IMG/VR virus record: IMGVR_UViG_3300047471_000176
Coordinates: 1 to 23,783 of that record
Source: a virus
Length of the DNA: 23,783 bases
Strand: one strand, 5' to 3'
Both the position numbers and the translations under genes were made by a program. Below the pieces are notes generated by a model. It did no database searches. It had not been told where the DNA came from and saw only the letters and a list, made by a program, of their open reading frames with translations. Positions within the stretch are counted from its first letter, which is position 1. Every line of letters begins with the position of its first letter. Shown here in pieces: positions 20,562-23,783 of the stretch.

Positions 20562-21921
20562 CGCCGCAGCGGTAGCCGCTGAAATGCTCGACCCCACGTT
20601 GAGCCTTGACGACATCTCACGTGGCTTGCTCAACTGGCGCGACATTCGCCGCGACAACCAAACGCCACCCATTGACCCGCTCGACTGGTTCTTGTGGGTG
20701 TTACTCGCGGGGCGCGGCTTTGGCAAGACCGCGACGGGCGGCAACTTTCTACTTGATGAAATGCAAGCGGCGCCTAATTATTGGTACGCGATGATTGGCC
20801 CGACGTTTGACGAGGGCCGCGACATCATGGTTGAAGGTGAAAGCGGCTTGTTGTATTGGGCTGACGCGCGCAAGATTCGCCACACGTGGAATAAGTCGCT
20901 CGGGCATTTCACCATCAAGGGTGGCGCACGTGCTGACTTGTTCACCGCTGAAAAACCTGACGGCGTGCGTGGCCCAAACTTGCGCGCACTATGGGGCGAT
21001 GAATTCGCGTCATGGCGCTATGGGCAACAAGTGTGGCAAACGGTTATTTGGGCGATGCGTAAAGGCAACGTGAAAGCATTGTTGACGGGCACACCACAGG
21101 CCACGCCATTCGTCAAAGAAATTTTGCGTCAAGCGAGCGTGGTGACCAAGGGCGTCACGGCTGACAATGAAGCGAACCTCAGTTCGAAGTTTCTTGAGCG
21201 CGTCATCAAACCGCTTGAGGGTACGCGCCTATATCGACAAGAGGCGTTGGCTGAAATTCTTGAAGACGTTGATGGCGCCTTGTGGAAACAAGCCGAGATT
21301 GACGCCACCCGCGTCGCGAGCGTGCCGAGCTACCAAGAATACGACGGCGACGAATTGGTTGACGTGGCTGACCTTGTTGAACTGGGCGTGACGGTTGACC
21401 CGTCAGCGAGCAACAAGGGGCCACGTTCGGCAACGGGCCATGCCCAACGTGCCAGTGACGAATGCGGCATTATGCTCGCGGGCCGGGGTAGCGACGGCCA
21501 CGCCTATGTCATGGCTGATTGGTCAGAGCGGCTTTCAATTGAACAGTGGGCGGCGCGGGCCATTGACCTGTATGACATGTTTGAAGCCGACTGGATTGGG
21601 GCCGAAGTCAACCACGGGCACGACATGGTTGTGAGCGCTTTGACCGCACATTGCCGCGCAACGGGCCGGTCAGTGCCCAAGATCGTGCGGCTAAATGCCA
21701 GTCGCGGCAAGACCGTTCGCGCACAGCCGGTGCAAGGTCTTTATGTTCAAAGCATGGTTCACCACGTGGGCGTTTTTCCAAAATTGGAAGATGAAATGAC
21801 CACATGGATTGAGGGCGCCCCCGGCGCAAGGTCACCGAATCGGCTTGACGCTCTTGTGTACGCTGTGAGTGAGCTATTGCTAAAGCGCTCGGGTCGAAAG
21901 TTGGGTTACACGGCATCATGA
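20539..21921 (+). CDS. terL: large terminase subunit
   Basis: A 460-residue protein. Walker A is AGRGFGKT at residues 57-64. Walker B is RALWGDE at 149-155, with D154 and catalytic E155. LLTGTPQA is the coupling motif. The C-terminal RNase H-like nuclease has TVDPSAS (D287), GAEVNHGHD (E356) and NRLDALVYAV (D437). It is therefore complete in both the ATPase and nuclease parts and would package and cut concatemeric DNA. The start ATG lies 23 bases inside the preceding gene, and the stop overlaps the portal start (ATGA). The small subunit is not adjacent; the HGG protein at 10432 is the best candidate. Confidence 0.95.
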   Translation: MPILQLSDAAAVAAEMLDPTLSLDDISRGLLNWRDIRRDNQTPPIDPLDWFLWVLLAGRGFGKTATGGNFLLDEMQAAPNYWYAMIGPTFDEGRDIMVEGESGLLYWADARKIRHTWNKSLGHFTIKGGARADLFTAEKPDGVRGPNLRALWGDEFASWRYGQQVWQTVIWAMRKGNVKALLTGTPQATPFVKEILRQASVVTKGVTADNEANLSSKFLERVIKPLEGTRLYRQEALAEILEDVDGALWKQAEIDATRVASVPSYQEYDGDELVDVADLVELGVTVDPSASNKGPRSATGHAQRASDECGIMLAGRGSDGHAYVMADWSERLSIEQWAARAIDLYDMFEADWIGAEVNHGHDMVVSALTAHCRATGRSVPKIVRLNASRGKTVRAQPVQGLYVQSMVHHVGVFPKLEDEMTTWIEGAPGARSPNRLDALVYAVSELLLKRSGRKLGYTAS

Positions 21922-23783
21922 GCGTCACCGACCGCATACGCGATGTGATCATTGGCGAGTCGCGTTCGCTCGACATAGTTTCACCATCTCGCGGGCGCAA
22001 CGTTGAGATTCGTGACCCGTCGGGCGCGACTCTTCAAACATCGACCTACACCAATTTGGGCAAGCCAATGGTGCCCGTTTGGAATGCTGAAGACGCCGTG
22101 CGGCTCGCTTATTACGCCAACGTGATTGTGTATCGTGCCGTGTTTCAATGCGCAATGGCAATCAGTGGTCTTCCATTTCGCGCGGGTAAAGACCCCGAAA
22201 AGCCTGACAAGTTTGTGACGACGGCGCCACTGGCGCGGTTACTCTCACCCCCACCCGGTGGGCCAGCGCCACACGTGAGCGCACGCCGTTTGTGGGCGTG
22301 GACAGTTACGCAATATCTGATCACGGGCAAATGGGCGTGGGAAATTGAATGTGAATCACCAAAAGGCAAAGGTCAAATCGTCAACCTGTGGCCGTTAGTC
22401 AGTTGCGCTCTTGAGGCGTTACCGACGAAAAGCGGCAACGATTATTTCACGGGCTACAGCTACGGCAAACCGGGCACGACGGGCAACGAACGCCGCCCGT
22501 TGACACCTGACCAAGTCTTTTACGGGTGGCGCCCAATGGCTGATGACTACCGCCAACCCGAATCGCCGTTGCAAGCCGCGCGCCTTGGCGTCAGCGTGGC
22601 CGTCATGCAAGACCGATATGACTTCGCCTTTTTACGCAATGACGCACGCCCCGCCGCCATCGTGGTGCATGAAGCGTTCGCGACAAAACAAGAGGGCGAA
22701 GCATTCAAGCGCGCGTTTCGCGGCGACTTTCGTGGCCCCGACAATGCGGGCAAGACAATGTTTCTTGAAGCATTGGGCGACACTGAGCACGGTGTTATGG
22801 GCAGCATTGACATCAAGGTGCTTGGCATGTCACAGCGTGACGGCCAATTCATGCAACGTTACGAACAGAAGATCAATGACATTTGCGTGGCGCTCGGCAC
22901 GCCGTTGTCAATCTTGGGCGACTCTTCAAAACGCACCTATGACGCGGCCAATGTTGAACATCGCAACTGGTGGGAAAACACGTTGCAACCGTTGTGCTTT
23001 GAATTGGCTGATGAAGCCAACATGCAACTGGCGCCGCGACTGGGCAATGAGCTCGGTTGGTTTGACTTCAGCCGCGTCAAGGCGCTTCAGAGTGACAACA
23101 AACTTTTGACGCTCGGGGCGACGTTGCCAATGTTGGTGGGCGCCGGTAAGCCCATTGCCAGCACCGAACTTCGCGACGCGCTAGAACTGCCCACAACGCG
23201 CCCGCCTGACATGCCCGGTGAAACGGCCACGCCCGCGCCTACGGGCGCTGTGGCGTCAACTGAGCCGCCTACGGGCGTCGATGACGGGTCACCGGGTAAA
23301 GCGCCTGACACGGGAATGAAGCCCGCACCCGCACCAACGGGTACGCCCGATATAACGCCGCCGGGGCCGGGGCGTCAACCGGGTGCTGGCCGTGAAGCCG
23401 CTACCGAGACCCGCGAACGCACGCGCGAGACCCGCCTAACTGAATGGCGCAAGGTTGACGCCAGTGTGCGAGCGTTCGAACCCATCTTTGAAGAGGCCAT
23501 GCAAACCATCTTCGAAAAGCAAGAACGTAGTGTGCTCGCGAAGTTGCGTGACCGAAGGGGCGCACGCGCCAAGGGTGACGATGCCGCGTCACGTTTGTTC
23601 GATCAGGAGTATTGGTCACAGGAGATTGCGAAGGTCATGGGGCCGCATTATGGCACCGTGTTCGCGCGAGCGGGCGAAGCCGTTGAAGCCAAGTTTGGCG
23701 TCAGCTTCAGCGTCAAAGACCCATTGGCCCGCGAATTCATCGACAAGCGCGCGAATCAACTGGCGGGTCAAGTCAACGAGACT
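21918..23783 (+). CDS. HK97-type portal, fused to head-morphogenesis domain (3' cut)
   Basis: The frame opens at ATG 21918 (ATGA with the terminase stop) and is still open at the window end, giving 622 residues. Portal signatures: YYANVIVYRAVFQCAMAISG (about 60), FAFLRNDARPAAIVVHEAF, then CVALGTPLSILGDSSKRTYD and NWWENTLQPL. A Pro/Gly/Thr-rich linker spans about 425-506. After it, residues 507-622 (EWRKVDASVRAFEPIFEEAM, then LFDQEYWSQEIAKVMGPHYG and FIDKRANQLAGQVNET) resemble the N-terminal part of MuF/gp7-type head-morphogenesis proteins. A portal-MuF fusion is therefore likely; a portal with a long C-terminal extension is the alternative. The ring sits at the capsid vertex as the DNA channel. 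Confidence 0.9.
   Translation, partial: MSVTDRIRDVIIGESRSLDIVSPSRGRNVEIRDPSGATLQTSTYTNLGKPMVPVWNAEDAVRLAYYANVIVYRAVFQCAMAISGLPFRAGKDPEKPDKFVTTAPLARLLSPPPGGPAPHVSARRLWAWTVTQYLITGKWAWEIECESPKGKGQIVNLWPLVSCALEALPTKSGNDYFTGYSYGKPGTTGNERRPLTPDQVFYGWRPMADDYRQPESPLQAARLGVSVAVMQDRYDFAFLRNDARPAAIVVHEAFATKQEGEAFKRAFRGDFRGPDNAGKTMFLEALGDTEHGVMGSIDIKVLGMSQRDGQFMQRYEQKINDICVALGTPLSILGDSSKRTYDAANVEHRNWWENTLQPLCFELADEANMQLAPRLGNELGWFDFSRVKALQSDNKLLTLGATLPMLVGAGKPIASTELRDALELPTTRPPDMPGETATPAPTGAVASTEPPTGVDDGSPGKAPDTGMKPAPAPTGTPDITPPGPGRQPGAGREAATETRERTRETRLTEWRKVDASVRAFEPIFEEAMQTIFEKQERSVLAKLRDRRGARAKGDDAASRLFDQEYWSQEIAKVMGPHYGTVFARAGEAVEAKFGVSFSVKDPLAREFIDKRANQLAGQVNET

Noticed and set aside
1-23783. CRISPR arrays, integrase, insertion sequences, defence islands
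   Set aside because: Looked for regularly spaced repeats, recombinase or transposase motifs and inverted-repeat-flanked genes; none found in this window.

Overview
The window is a contiguous piece of a double-stranded DNA tailed phage (Caudoviricetes). All supported genes lie on the + strand. They are tightly packed, and most neighbours are joined by ATGA, TAATG, TAGTG or TTGA stop/start overlaps. The host is most likely an actinobacterium. The evidence is a WhiB-like Fe-S regulator gene, a resuscitation-promoting-factor-like muralytic protein, and two candidate leaderless promoters of the kind common in Actinobacteria. This is inference: no host gene, tRNA or prophage junction is present. 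I see no integrase, excisionase or clear repressor, so a virulent lifestyle is favoured within what is visible.

Layout. (1) 1-1152: a run of very small genes (membrane protein, Cys-rich zinc-binding-like proteins, a winged-helix-like protein). (2) 1207-3046: a recombination module with a Sak4/RecA-like ATPase, a Cys/His protein and a DUF669-like ssDNA-binding candidate. (3) 3047-3226: a gene-free stretch with a predicted three-way-junction RNA followed by a strong hairpin. (4) 3227-9404: replication, with a primase-polymerase/ATPase fusion, a 350-bp spacer that looks like an origin and promoter region, a family A DNA polymerase and a RuvC-like resolvase. An SGNH/SASA-type esterase gene sits between the polymerase region and the resolvase and looks like a later insertion. 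(5) 9406-11255: more small genes plus an HGG-motif zinc protein that may be the small terminase. (6) 11280-13452: lysis and host interaction, with an Rpf-like protein, a one-TM peptide, a carbohydrate-binding-like protein, an endolysin and the WhiB-like protein. (7) 13462-20561: small structural proteins, a 1467-residue tail fibre/spike, a nonapeptide-repeat protein and membrane proteins. (8) 20539-end: large terminase and an HK97-type portal that appears fused to a head-morphogenesis domain and runs off the window.

How the parts fit. Primase-helicase, PolA, RuvC, Sak4 ATPase and SSB form a largely self-sufficient replication/recombination set. Two promoters share one architecture, TTG(A/T)C(A/G)-N17-TANNNT-N7-ATG. 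One starts the DNA polymerase and the other starts the endolysin/WhiB unit directly after a terminator-like hairpin. This suggests independently started early and late units. A 15-bp palindrome, TGAGACT(C/G)AGTCTC(A/G), lies upstream of both the polymerase and the candidate small terminase and may be a phage operator.

Most worth a second look: the structured RNA at 3051-3134, the iteron-like origin at 5819-6092, the paired leaderless promoters, the shared palindrome, the esterase insertion flanked by an 18-bp direct repeat, the WhiB-like protein with a 17-residue insertion between two Fe-S cysteines, and the nonapeptide-repeat protein.
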